From an uncultured Acetatifactor sp. (GTDB lineage: Bacteria > Bacillota > Clostridia > Lachnospirales > Lachnospiraceae), in NCBI GenBank assembly GCA_910577185.1, contig CAJTLR010000013.1, positions 1 through 64,000 on the forward strand: 64,000 nucleotides of DNA. Reading direction: 5' to 3'. A program made the position numbers and the translations under genes. Below are positions 15,394 through 23,538 of the stretch, piece after piece (position 1 is the first letter of the stretch; every line of letters begins with the position of its first letter). The notes beneath the pieces are model-generated. The model ran no database searches, was not told the DNA's origin, and saw nothing but the letters and a program-made list of their open reading frames with translations.

Positions 15394-15480
15394 AAAAGTC
15401 CGGCCGGGAAATGACGACAAAAATGATATGCACACAGTCTTCCGGAGAAAATGGGGGACACAGGAAAGGTGGAAAGCACA

Positions 15481-16101
15481 ATGAAATTACTATACGGAAC
15501 GGGAAATCAGGCAAAGCTGGAGGCTATGAGACGGAAACTGGCAGGACTTGGCCTGGAAATCATAGGGCTGCAGGACATGGAAGGGGAGATTCCGAGAGTG
15601 CCGGAGGATGGCTCCACACCCCTGGAAAATGCCAGGCAGAAGGCGCTGGCCTATTACCGGGCATTCGGGATGCCGGTTTTTTCCTGCGATTCCGGTTTGT
15701 ATTTTGAGGGGATTGGGGAGGAGCTGCAGCCCGGAATCCATGTGCGCACGGTCAACGGAAAGTATCTGACGGACGAGGAGATGCTGGCTTATTACAGCGG
15801 TCTGGCCAGGCGGTACGGAACCATAAAAGCCAGGTACCGGAACGGAATCTGCCTGGTGCTGGACGAAAACCGCATACTGGAGTCCATGGGAGAAGCGCTT
15901 GCCAGCAGGCCGTTTCTGATCAGCGCCACGCCCCACTCTGCCATACGGCATAAGGGATTTCCGCTGGACAGCCTTTCCATTGACATGGAAACGGGAAAAT
16001 ATTTTTATGATCTGGGGGAGGACTGGACAGACAGGCTGGCAGTGGGAGATGGTTTCCTGGAATTTTTCAGGGAGAAGTGCAGGGATTTTCTCACCCCATA
16101 A
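15481..16101 (+). CDS. RdgB/HAM1-like non-canonical purine NTP pyrophosphatase
   Basis: This 206-residue protein resembles the HAM1/RdgB family, which hydrolyses ITP, dITP and XTP to monophosphates and so keeps damaged purines out of nucleic acids. Motifs are the N-terminal LLYGTGNQAKL (substrate loop), ENARQKALAYY, and FSCDSGLYFE with the conserved acidic residue. The C-terminal half is more divergent than in standard RdgB, so a relative with another nucleotide preference is possible. The ATG at 15481 begins the family's first strand; an in-frame ATG at 15451 is less likely. It is convergent with the GDPD gene. Confidence 0.8.
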   Translation: MKLLYGTGNQAKLEAMRRKLAGLGLEIIGLQDMEGEIPRVPEDGSTPLENARQKALAYYRAFGMPVFSCDSGLYFEGIGEELQPGIHVRTVNGKYLTDEEMLAYYSGLARRYGTIKARYRNGICLVLDENRILESMGEALASRPFLISATPHSAIRHKGFPLDSLSIDMETGKYFYDLGEDWTDRLAVGDGFLEFFREKCRDFLTP

Positions 16102-16151
16102 GAAAGCTTTTCCTATGGGATGAGGTCCCGCGGAATCTGAGCTGGTAAAAA

Positions 16152-16982
16152 TCAGGGAAGAAATCCTTCAAAAATGGGAAGGACATTCTCCTGCTCCAGC
16201 ATTTTCATGGTGTCCGGATCCCTGACTGTCCAGCCGGCTTCATGAACGCCGTAGAGCAGGCGCATGAAGCGCAGGCTGGGACGGGAACGGTCCAGATAGT
16301 TGTAGGCGATGAAATCCGGGCGGGTGAGGAAGGTGGTCAGCAGGAAAGTCATAATCAGCCTCTGGGGCAGGGACAGTCCTCCGACCTGGCTGTCACGCAG
16401 GAAATTCTGGCTGAGCTGTCCCCTCAGAACATGGGGATAATGTTTTTTCAGACACAAAAGTACGGCAGGGTGAAAGGATTCCATGCAGTAGGTTCCTTTC
16501 CAGCCGTTTAATGCGGTCATCACGGCCCGGGTCAAAGGGGCCGCATTGCCCCGTTCTGCTTTCAGCTCAATGATCAGGGGTGTCTTTCCTTCAAATAAAT
16601 CCAGCACTTCCGGCAGCAGGGGAATTCGCTCCCCGGTGCCCTGCAAAGGCAGGTCTTTCAGATCTTCCTTCCGCAAATCCTCAATCATGACATTCCGGCC
16701 GCATACCCGGGTCAGATTGCTGTCGTGAACCACGGCGAGATTTCCGTCGGCCATAAGGTGTACATCCAGTTCCGCTCCGAAGCCGCAGTCCGCGGCACGC
16801 CGGAAGGCTGCCAGGGAATTTTCCGGGATCTGGAGGGACTGGTCGTGAAGTCCCCGGTGGGCATAGCGGACATGGGCCAGCTTTTCCCAGCCGGGGTGAT
16901 GTCTGCGGGGCCGCAGCATAAGCGCCCAGAGCAGAAACAGGATCAGCAATGTCAGTATGGAAATCGATAGGATGGCGGTCAT
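16152..16982 (-). CDS. Glycerophosphodiester phosphodiesterase with N-terminal membrane anchor
   Basis: This 276-residue GDPD-family TIM-barrel enzyme releases glycerol 3-phosphate from glycerophosphodiesters. An N-terminal transmembrane segment lies at about 3-22. The catalytic pattern is present: AHRG near residue 41, then ELDVHLMADGNLAVVHD with the metal-binding Glu/Asp and the catalytic His. GGGAGGA precedes the ATG. It lies 99 nt downstream of the MFS gene on the same strand and may be cotranscribed with it. Since the protein faces the membrane, its substrates may be deacylated lipids or teichoic acid fragments; this is inference. Confidence 0.92.
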   Translation of the reverse strand: MTAILSISILTLLILFLLWALMLRPRRHHPGWEKLAHVRYAHRGLHDQSLQIPENSLAAFRRAADCGFGAELDVHLMADGNLAVVHDSNLTRVCGRNVMIEDLRKEDLKDLPLQGTGERIPLLPEVLDLFEGKTPLIIELKAERGNAAPLTRAVMTALNGWKGTYCMESFHPAVLLCLKKHYPHVLRGQLSQNFLRDSQVGGLSLPQRLIMTFLLTTFLTRPDFIAYNYLDRSRPSLRFMRLLYGVHEAGWTVRDPDTMKMLEQENVLPIFEGFLP

Positions 16983-17081
16983 GGGTAATGTCCTCCCTGA
17001 TTTTTCGTGCAGTACTTTCCTGACAGCCCCCAGTCCACAGAGGGCTGCGTCAAAAGTATGTCTGTGTGTCCGGCCTTGGAC

Positions 17082-18425
17082 TTAGTCGTCCATGTCCTCA
17101 AAAGCCGCAAGTCCCCTTTTTGCCTCCACTTTGCTGTCGCCGTGGCGCACAAAGCACATGGTAATAAAACTGAAAATCACAAAGCAGGCGGCATAGGGGA
17201 AGAGGATCCGGTAGCTGATGCTTTTCATCAGGGAACCGGCCAGCACCGGCGTGATCACCTGGGCCAGCATGGAGGCGGTATAATAATAACCTGTAAATTT
17301 TCCCACGTCGCTGCCCCGGCACATTTCCACCACCATGGGCAGGGAATTCACATTGATGGCCGCCCAGGCCAGCCCCACAAGGGCAAATGCCACATACATG
17401 ACGGCGTTCACAGAGGAAAACAGGGTGGTCAGAAAATAGCCGGAGACAAAGCAGGACGCCAGCAGAATAATGCCCGCCAGTATGGTTTTTTTCCGTCCGA
17501 TTCTGGAGGCGGCCATGCCGATGGGAATGTAGGAAACAATGGCGCCGGCGGTGGCGACCAGCAGGCAGGTGGAGGCGCCGCCCAGGCCTTCGCCCATAAT
17601 CCGGGAGATATAGGTGGTGAACCATGTGGTGACCCCGTTATATCCGATGTACCATAGGGCAATGGAAGCCAGCAGAAATCCCAGGCTTTTCTTTACCGGG
17701 GCAGGGAGGGTTTCGCCGCCGCTGCCGTCATCCTCGGCAAGGTTCCACTCGGGATGTTTCTTTTCCAGTTCCTGGTTTTCGGCGGCCAGTGCCGGTTCCC
17801 GTATGGTCACAAGCATGGTTATGACTGCCGCCGCCATGATGGCCGCGACAATGAGAAACAGGGGCTGGTAATTTACATGCTCCATGCCCGCCACTCTGGA
17901 AGTGGGATACATAACTGCCGCCACGCCCAGGTAGAGGACGCCGCCTACGGCTCCCATAAGATTGATGATGGCATTTGCCTTGCTGCGCAGGGGCTTTGCG
18001 GTTACGTCGGGCATCAGGGCCACGGCGGGGGAGCGGTAGGTGCCCATGGAAATCAGCAGCAGTCCAAGCACGATGACAAAGGCTGCAAGCTGAATGGGCG
18101 CGGCTTCCCGGGAATAGCTGTTGTCCAGTATGGGAAGAATGTTCATGAGAATCACTGCCCCGGCCGTACCTGCAATAATGTAAGGCGTGCGGCGGCCCAG
18201 CTTTGTGCTGGTCCGGTCGGATAAGCCGCCGAAGAACGGCAGCAGAAACAAGGCAAGAATATTGTCTGCGGCCATGATGATGCCGGTGAGGGACTCGTCC
18301 ATCTTGAAAGTCTCCCGCAGAATCAGGGGGACCACGCTGTCATACATCTGCCAGAAGGCGCATATGGACAGAAATGCCAGTCCCACCAGGATGGTCCTTT
18401 TGTTGTTCAGTTTCAGTTCGTTCAT
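17082..18425 (-). CDS. MFS transporter (sugar-carrier-like)
   Basis: This 447-residue membrane carrier has about twelve hydrophobic segments. The family loop GGLSDRTSTKLGRRTPYI between helices 2 and 3 is the MFS signature seen in the sucrose/GPH-type sugar carriers of gut Clostridia, and a second GRKK loop occurs mid-protein. The substrate cannot be read from the sequence. The start at 18425 is chosen because AAGGGGG lies directly upstream; 26 further residues upstream are open but unlikely. A hairpin with TGTGCGC/GCGCACA arms (18437-18454) sits just before the ribosome site and could affect translation. GDPD follows on the same strand. Confidence 0.88.
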   Translation of the reverse strand: MNELKLNNKRTILVGLAFLSICAFWQMYDSVVPLILRETFKMDESLTGIIMAADNILALFLLPFFGGLSDRTSTKLGRRTPYIIAGTAGAVILMNILPILDNSYSREAAPIQLAAFVIVLGLLLISMGTYRSPAVALMPDVTAKPLRSKANAIINLMGAVGGVLYLGVAAVMYPTSRVAGMEHVNYQPLFLIVAAIMAAAVITMLVTIREPALAAENQELEKKHPEWNLAEDDGSGGETLPAPVKKSLGFLLASIALWYIGYNGVTTWFTTYISRIMGEGLGGASTCLLVATAGAIVSYIPIGMAASRIGRKKTILAGIILLASCFVSGYFLTTLFSSVNAVMYVAFALVGLAWAAINVNSLPMVVEMCRGSDVGKFTGYYYTASMLAQVITPVLAGSLMKSISYRILFPYAACFVIFSFITMCFVRHGDSKVEAKRGLAAFEDMDD

Positions 18426-18508
18426 TTTTACCCCCTTGTGCGCTTGGGCGCACATACCAGTCATAAGCGGCCCTTTGACCACAGACCGCAGGCCCGGCAT
18501 CAAAGATT

Positions 18509-18537
18509 ATTATAGTGTGGATGTTCTTATCGTATCA
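18509..18537 (-). promoter_or_regulatory. Probable promoter of the MFS gene
   Basis: On the minus strand, TGATAC (18537-18532) and TATAAT (18514-18509) are 17 nt apart. The -10 is consensus and the -35 moderate. Confidence 0.55.
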
Positions 18538-18583
18538 TAGGATGTAGTGCTTTGCAAGCTTTGCTGCAGCCGCAGAAGAAGGG

Positions 18584-18618
18584 TTGAAGCAGTTGGTTTT
18601 CTGTGTTATCATACACAG
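18584..18618 (+). promoter_or_regulatory. Promoter with operator palindrome before the XRE gene
   Basis: TTGAAG (18584-18589) and TATCAT (18607-18612) have a 17-nt spacer. The -10 box is framed exactly by CTGTGT (18601-18606) and ACACAG (18613-18618), a perfect 6-bp inverted repeat. A dimeric helix-turn-helix repressor binding here would block the promoter, so autoregulation by the XRE protein is likely. Confidence 0.65.
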
Positions 18619-18664
18619 TAGGGCAAATGCTTACGGCAGGATTTGCGGAAGGAAGGTGCGGCAG

Positions 18665-19006
18665 ATGATAATCAGTGAAAGAATATTCGATATTTTGAGG
18701 AAAAGGAATATCAGCCAGAAAACTTTTTCGGAAGAGACGGGGATTTCCCAAAGTACTATAAGTGACTGGAAGAGAAAGAAGACAAATCCCGCCGCTGACA
18801 AAATCATGATAATCTGTGATGCCCTGCAGATCACTCCTTACCAGCTGCTCTGCGACCGGGAAGGGGAACCGGAGTATGACGAGGACTGTATTACAGTCAG
18901 AAAGGGTTCCGAAGAGTACCTTCTGATTGAGAAGTACCGCAGGCTCCAGAGACAGCAGCGCAACCGGGTGCAGGGGTATCTGCAGGCCCTGGCCGAAAAA
19001 CAGTGA
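18665..19006 (+). CDS. XRE-family helix-turn-helix regulator
   Basis: This 113-residue DNA-binding protein has an N-terminal Cro/C1-type domain (about 3-60) with ISQKTFSEETGISQSTISDWKRKK as its helix-turn-helix. The C-terminal half is short, charged and helical and may mediate dimerisation. The ATG at 18665 follows GGAAGGAAGG; the frame is open from 18584, but that region holds the promoter. The gene precedes the ATPase/PLD-like pair by 85 nt on the same strand. Such regulators often accompany defence or toxin modules, although the link here is by position only. Confidence 0.88.
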   Translation: MIISERIFDILRKRNISQKTFSEETGISQSTISDWKRKKTNPAADKIMIICDALQITPYQLLCDREGEPEYDEDCITVRKGSEEYLLIEKYRRLQRQQRNRVQGYLQALAEKQ

Positions 19007-19090
19007 AGTGCTGAAATTGTATGTGAAACCGGACAGATTTGGAAGCAAGTTTCCCGACATGGCCTGATGAGACGTGCAGGAGGTGTTTTT

Positions 19091-20611
19091 ATGCAGAAAT
19101 TTCGTTTAAACCATATGAAATCATTTGCGGACTCCAAGGAAATCGACATCAAACCCATCACTATCTTTGTGGGTAAAAACAGCTGCGGCAAAAGCAGCCT
19201 GCTTCGGTTTCCTGTGGTATTGGCACAAACCTTCCGGGAGGAAGCGATCACACCGCTTCTGTTTTTTGGAAATATGATAGATTATGGGAACTATGATGAT
19301 GTCTTATATAAACATGAAGATAATTGTCTTGTGTTTAAGCTGTCTTTCGGGCGTGAACTGTCACGATATGTCAGACTGGAAGCTGGCAGATGGAGAAGCA
19401 CGATGGCGCAGGGCCTCCGGAATCATTTTTATTCTTATAAGTCAAGTGCGGAATTACAGGTAACGATTGATAAACCGCTGAAAAAGATAGAGGTCAAAAA
19501 GGCTGAGCTGTACCTGGATACTCTAAAGATATGTGATTTGGAGCGGGAAGGGGAAAAAGAGTATATTTTCAGGTTTTATCAGTTTTACAATGGAGATTCG
19601 TGGGAGAAATGGGAAAAAGAAATCATTCTGCCGGAGGCGCAGTTTGATAAATTTATTCCCTTTGTGGGCGTGGAGAATCTGGTTGGACAGTTTTGCCTGC
19701 AGGAAGGCCTGACTTCAAAGGAAAATGATTTCGAACAAGATTTCGGGGTGTTCTTTTCTTACGATAAATTTCTGCAGCATGTGGATGAGTTAAAAAAACC
19801 GGAGCTGGAAAAGGTATATTGTATGGCGGCTTTTGTACAGGCATATTTCCGGGGAATAAAATGGCAGCTGGCAGACGAGGCTGCCAATATGGTATACATT
19901 GGGCCTTTCAGGGAAAATCCAAAGAGAATCTACAGGGACTCGGAGAGCAGTTATAATGATGTGGGAGTGAACGGTGAATATACCGGCATGCTGCTGCGGC
20001 AGGCAGCGCAGGAAAATACGGAGCTGCTGGGAAATGTGTCAGGATGGTTTCAGGATGCCATGGGTTATTCGCTTGATGTAAAAGAAGCCGGGAACGGACT
20101 GTTCAGCATCATGGTCAGAGGCAGGGCGTGTGCGGATAACATTATGGATGTGGGATACGGAATTTCCCAGGTACTCCCCATAGTCACACAGCTGTACAAT
20201 GCGAATAATACCAAACTGAACGGAAGGGCATCCTTATCGTATCAGGGAACCACAGCCATATTTGAACAGCCGGAAATCCATCTTCACCCCGCGGCGCAGG
20301 CGCAGCTGGCAGATTTGTTTGTAAACTGTGTGACCGATAAGAAGAATCCGGTTAACCGTATACTGATAGAGACGCACAGCGAACATCTGATCAGAAAACT
20401 TCAGGTACTGGTGGCAGATCCGGAGAGCGGGATTGACAGTGACCAGGTTGCCATCTATTATGTGGATAAAAATGAGGAAGGGAATTCGTATATCGAGAAA
20501 ATGGAATTGTGCGAGAACGGACAGTTTGAAAAAGCCTGGCCGTCAGGATTTTTTGATAAAAGTTATGAGCTGACAAAACTTCTGATGAGGGCAGGCCGGA
20601 AAAAATCCTGA
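19091..20611 (+). CDS. AAA/ABC-type ATPase with DUF3696 C-terminus
   Basis: This 506-residue cytosolic ATPase belongs to the OLD/RecF-like overcoming-defect class. Walker A GKNSCGKSS is at 28-36, an ABC-like GYGISQVLP signature at about 355, Walker B FEQPEIHLHP at 391-400, and the switch THSEHLI at about 428-434. The last stretch ending WPSGFFDK matches the DUF3696 pattern. A long insertion between Walker A and the signature (about 100-340) is expected for the family. The ATG at 19091 follows a perfect AGGAGG. The partner gene begins 5 nt after its stop, so the two are translationally close. Related ATPases drive several anti-phage systems; function here is not proven. Confidence 0.85.
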   Translation: MQKFRLNHMKSFADSKEIDIKPITIFVGKNSCGKSSLLRFPVVLAQTFREEAITPLLFFGNMIDYGNYDDVLYKHEDNCLVFKLSFGRELSRYVRLEAGRWRSTMAQGLRNHFYSYKSSAELQVTIDKPLKKIEVKKAELYLDTLKICDLEREGEKEYIFRFYQFYNGDSWEKWEKEIILPEAQFDKFIPFVGVENLVGQFCLQEGLTSKENDFEQDFGVFFSYDKFLQHVDELKKPELEKVYCMAAFVQAYFRGIKWQLADEAANMVYIGPFRENPKRIYRDSESSYNDVGVNGEYTGMLLRQAAQENTELLGNVSGWFQDAMGYSLDVKEAGNGLFSIMVRGRACADNIMDVGYGISQVLPIVTQLYNANNTKLNGRASLSYQGTTAIFEQPEIHLHPAAQAQLADLFVNCVTDKKNPVNRILIETHSEHLIRKLQVLVADPESGIDSDQVAIYYVDKNEEGNSYIEKMELCENGQFEKAWPSGFFDKSYELTKLLMRAGRKKS

Positions 20612-20615
20612 TCAC

Positions 20616-21569
20616 ATGATTGAAGTATTACGCAGTTTGGAATGGGAGAATGGAATGGCAGATGTCGTATTATGTTATAGTATTCTGGAGCTTTGCATGC
20701 AGGTGGATGCATTTTCTTCCGAGATAGATGCGGTACAGATGGTGCTGAGACTGCGGCAGCACCGGGCAGTGGTTTCAGAAGCGCTTATGGATTTTTATGA
20801 GGCCTATTTTCGGGAAAAAGGTCCCGGGTTTCTGCAATGGTATCAGGATATATGGGCAGGCAGGGCTTATTCCAATGAACTGGCAGTTATGAATGAGTGT
20901 GAAATACACAAAAAGTATGTGCAAAATCAGCCATATTATAATGAGCTGATTGCCCTGGCAGTTAACACGGCGGAAAAAATCATCCTTATGGAGCCAAGAA
21001 ATAAAATACAAAAATATATGAAGAAAGAATGGGGCATTTCTGCTTTTGGAAAGGCCGATATTCTGGATGACAGAGGGACCAACGGTTTTTCCATGCTCAC
21101 GCTGCCTGTACACGGAAAAAGGGTGGAGGAAGGTGAAAGCAGCACTGCCATAGCAAAATGGATCGGGTATTTCCTGGCAAAAGAGAATTACATACAGATT
21201 TTTGACAATTACTTATTGACGGGAGAGGGAATCCGGCAGTTTAAAAAATATTTTCTCAAATATATCAAAGAGGGAACCGATATCGAAATTTTTTCGATGG
21301 AAGACAGCAGTTTTCCGGAGCAGCAGATAAAAAGCGAATTTTCCAAGCCCGAATACCAGAAATGGAATTTTTCCATATATTTGGTAAAAGATAAAAAGGG
21401 CTGGCATGCAAGGGCGATACAGGGAAGCAAATATATTATCCAGGTGGAGAGAGGCATTTCTGTTTTTGGCAGGAACGGAGAGACATTCCAAACCCTGGTC
21501 AATATTTTTGAGAATAATGTCTCGTCCAGAATTGCCGTGACCGAATCGCATTTAAAGCAGGTTTTATGA
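20616..21569 (+). CDS. ATPase-partner protein with possible PLD/MIT_C-like C-terminus
   Basis: This 317-residue protein is not firmly recognised. The N-terminal half (about 1-130) is helical with no known motif. The C-terminal half (about 175-300) has strand-helix alternation and two patches, WHARAI (263-268) and VERGISVFG (277-285). These resemble the HDR and GRG landmarks of phospholipase-D-like MIT_C domains, with His264 and Arg266 as possible active residues. It starts 5 nt after the ATPase stop, so it is probably the effector or substrate-recognition partner. No signal peptide or membrane helix is seen. A nuclease, lipase or pure scaffold role are all possible. Confidence 0.5.
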   Translation: MIEVLRSLEWENGMADVVLCYSILELCMQVDAFSSEIDAVQMVLRLRQHRAVVSEALMDFYEAYFREKGPGFLQWYQDIWAGRAYSNELAVMNECEIHKKYVQNQPYYNELIALAVNTAEKIILMEPRNKIQKYMKKEWGISAFGKADILDDRGTNGFSMLTLPVHGKRVEEGESSTAIAKWIGYFLAKENYIQIFDNYLLTGEGIRQFKKYFLKYIKEGTDIEIFSMEDSSFPEQQIKSEFSKPEYQKWNFSIYLVKDKKGWHARAIQGSKYIIQVERGISVFGRNGETFQTLVNIFENNVSSRIAVTESHLKQVL

Positions 21570-21594
21570 CAGAGAAAATAGAAAGGGAAATGTT

Positions 21595-21879
21595 ATGAAA
21601 AAACTGAGATCGCCTTACCGGGTAAAATGCAGGACATGCGGAAACGTGCTTTCCCTGGATCTGGATTTGGAGTGTGTGAGTTCCTATGAACGGAAAATGG
21701 GACCGGAAATGGAATATGCCGCTTTCTATGATAATGGATGTCCGGAATGCAGGGCCGATATTATGGTGAGGATAGGGGCCTGGGAATATCCGGAGGGACA
21801 GCTGACAGACTACAGTGTGACGCTGGAAGGCGCCTGCGAGATGGAAGAGCCGGTATTTGAAGACGACTTTGGAATATAA
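21595..21879 (+). CDS. Small putative zinc-ribbon protein
   Basis: This 94-residue protein has two paired-cysteine motifs, CRTC (residues 12-15) and CPEC (49-52), spaced as in a zinc ribbon. The C-terminus is acidic. A GAAAGGGAAATG ribosome site precedes it, and it sits 25 nt after the ATPase-partner gene and 13 nt before thyX, apparently in one transcript. No family name is recognised. It could belong to the ATPase pair or merely be cotranscribed with it. Confidence 0.7.
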   Translation: MKKLRSPYRVKCRTCGNVLSLDLDLECVSSYERKMGPEMEYAAFYDNGCPECRADIMVRIGAWEYPEGQLTDYSVTLEGACEMEEPVFEDDFGI

Positions 21880-21892
21880 AGGGAGAATTAAC

Positions 21893-22570
21893 ATGATAAC
21901 CATTTTAAAAGAAACGCCCCTCAGGCCGGTGACGTTGATGGGAGAGCGGGCAGGCGTGTGCTGGGGAGCCGACATTAATAATGAAGAAAAAAATTACAGG
22001 CGCGGACTTGACTGCATCCGGTCCGGACACCACAGGGTCATGGAATATGTCAATGTGGAAATGATCATAGATGGATATTCCGCCCGGGTGATCAGGGAGT
22101 GGTATACCCATATCGGCGGCGCTCCCACAAGGCTGCAGGCCAGCACGCGTTATATCAATTACAAAGATTTTTCTTATACGGTGCCGCCTGCCATTGCGGG
22201 AAACCCGGAAGCGGAAACCATTTACCGGGAGACCATGGGCGCGATTGCGTCGGCCTGCAGCCGGCTGGAGAATGAATGCGGAATTCCCCGGGAAGACGCG
22301 GCAATGCTCCTGCCGCTGGGAATGACCACCAGGCTCGTGGACAAGAGAAATGTGCGCAATCTTGTGGAAATGTCGCATCAGAGACTCTGCACAAGGGCAT
22401 ACTGGGAATACCGCTTTCTGATGAATGATATCTGCCGGGCGCTGTCGGACTATTCTGAGGAATGGAAATATCTGGTGGAACATTATTTTGTCCCCAAGTG
22501 CGAAGTGGCAGGGTACTGTACGGAGAAAAAGAGCTGCGGCAGAAAGCCCAGAAAAGAAGAAGGGGAATGA
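21893..22570 (+). CDS. thyX: FAD-dependent thymidylate synthase ThyX
   Basis: This 225-residue enzyme makes dTMP from dUMP using FAD and methylenetetrahydrofolate. The conserved block is a divergent ThyX signature: YTHIGGAPTRLQASTRYINY at about 75-94, with the Q-x-S-x-R-Y core. The SGHHRVMEYVNVEMII segment upstream and the NLVEMSHQR segment downstream fit the fold. The C-terminus has the Cys-rich PKCEVAGYCTEKKSCGR tail that I associate with clostridial ThyX proteins. AAGGGAG precedes the ATG at 21893; the frame extends upstream into the previous gene. The ThyX signature is weaker than the textbook RHRxxSxNxxSxRY, so I keep some doubt. Confidence 0.8.
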   Translation: MITILKETPLRPVTLMGERAGVCWGADINNEEKNYRRGLDCIRSGHHRVMEYVNVEMIIDGYSARVIREWYTHIGGAPTRLQASTRYINYKDFSYTVPPAIAGNPEAETIYRETMGAIASACSRLENECGIPREDAAMLLPLGMTTRLVDKRNVRNLVEMSHQRLCTRAYWEYRFLMNDICRALSDYSEEWKYLVEHYFVPKCEVAGYCTEKKSCGRKPRKEEGE

Positions 22571-22597
22571 ACCGGCAATCTAATTTTTATGAAAAGC

Positions 22598-22624
22598 TAA
22601 AGTATTTGATTCCCCTGCCGATAA
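22598..22624 (+). promoter_or_regulatory. Sigma-28 (SigD) promoter of the flgM operon
   Basis: TAAA (22598-22601), a 15-nt spacer and GCCGATAA (22617-22624) match the motility sigma-factor consensus exactly. It lies 49 nt before flgM and likely drives flgM-flgN-flgK-flgK-flgL. Confidence 0.93.
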
Positions 22625-22672
22625 AATTAATAAGTAATTGAGATAACCAGTTCGGGAAAGGAGGAGTCCGAG

Positions 22673-22969
22673 ATGCGTATAGAAGCATACAATCAGGTTC
22701 ATCAGATATACCAGACAAAGAAGGTGAACAAAGTACGCCAGACCGGCAGTGCATCCCATACAGATCAGCTGCAGTTCAGCAATTTTGGAAAAGAAATCGG
22801 GGCAGCGCAGGCGGCGCTTGCGGGAACTCCTGATATCAGGGAAGAACTGACAGCCCCTATCAAGGCGCAGATCCAGAACGGCACCTATAAAGTGGATACA
22901 GCGGATTTTGCAGAGAAACTGCTGCAGAAAGCGGCTGCAATGGATGCGGCTTATGAGGAAACGAGGTAA
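22673..22969 (+). CDS. flgM: Anti-sigma-28 factor FlgM
   Basis: This 98-residue protein binds and holds the flagellar sigma factor until hook completion allows its export. The N-terminus is disordered and polar. The C-terminal half (about 52-98) carries the family helices with DIREELTAPIKAQIQNGTYKVD. GGAGGAG precedes the ATG. Its own promoter is a sigma-28 consensus, giving the negative feedback typical of this gene. It is followed 8 nt later by flgN, the usual flagellar order. Confidence 0.93.
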   Translation: MRIEAYNQVHQIYQTKKVNKVRQTGSASHTDQLQFSNFGKEIGAAQAALAGTPDIREELTAPIKAQIQNGTYKVDTADFAEKLLQKAAAMDAAYEETR

Positions 22970-22977
22970 GGAGTCCG

Positions 22978-23496
22978 GTGGCTAGTTTAATGGAGAACCT
23001 GATCGAGGTGCTGGGGCAGGAATGTGACGAGTACGAGGGGCTTCTGGCCTTATCCCAGAAGAAGACTCGGGTTATCGCCAGTGCGAATCTGGAGAATTTA
23101 CAGAAAATCACGGATGATGAACAGGAAGTGGTAGGCAGGATCACCCACCTGGAAAAGAGAAGGGTGGAAGTGACAGCGGACATTGCCAATGTGTTGAACA
23201 AGGATGTCGAAACGTTAAAACTCAGCAATCTGATCGAAATGATGTCGGTCAGGCCCAGGGAGCAGGAAAAACTTGCCGAAGTACATGGCAGATTGCAGAG
23301 TTCGGTCCGCGAATTACAGCGGGTCAATGAGCAGAATAAAGAACTGCTGGGAAATGCCTTAGAAATGGTGGAATTTGAGATGAATCTCCTGCAGGCCACG
23401 AAAGCCGCGCCGGAGACGGCAAATTATACCAGAAGCGCTTACAGCTCCGGTGCGCAGATGGGTGTTACCAACGGAAATTTTGACGCGAAGCAGTAG
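22978..23496 (+). CDS. flgN: Flagellar export chaperone FlgN
   Basis: This 172-residue helical protein escorts the hook-filament junction proteins FlgK and FlgL to the export gate. Long amphipathic helices span about 3-130, followed by a Ser/Gly/Asn-rich tail. It starts with GTG at 22978, directly after AAGGAG; an ATG at 22990 is an alternative. Sequence identity in this family is low, and the assignment rests on size, helix pattern and placement between flgM and flgK. Confidence 0.85.
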   Translation: MASLMENLIEVLGQECDEYEGLLALSQKKTRVIASANLENLQKITDDEQEVVGRITHLEKRRVEVTADIANVLNKDVETLKLSNLIEMMSVRPREQEKLAEVHGRLQSSVRELQRVNEQNKELLGNALEMVEFEMNLLQATKAAPETANYTRSAYSSGAQMGVTNGNFDAKQ

Positions 23497-23538
23497 CCGG
23501 GAAGGCACTGTATCCTTGTAGAACGAGAGGTAAATGTT

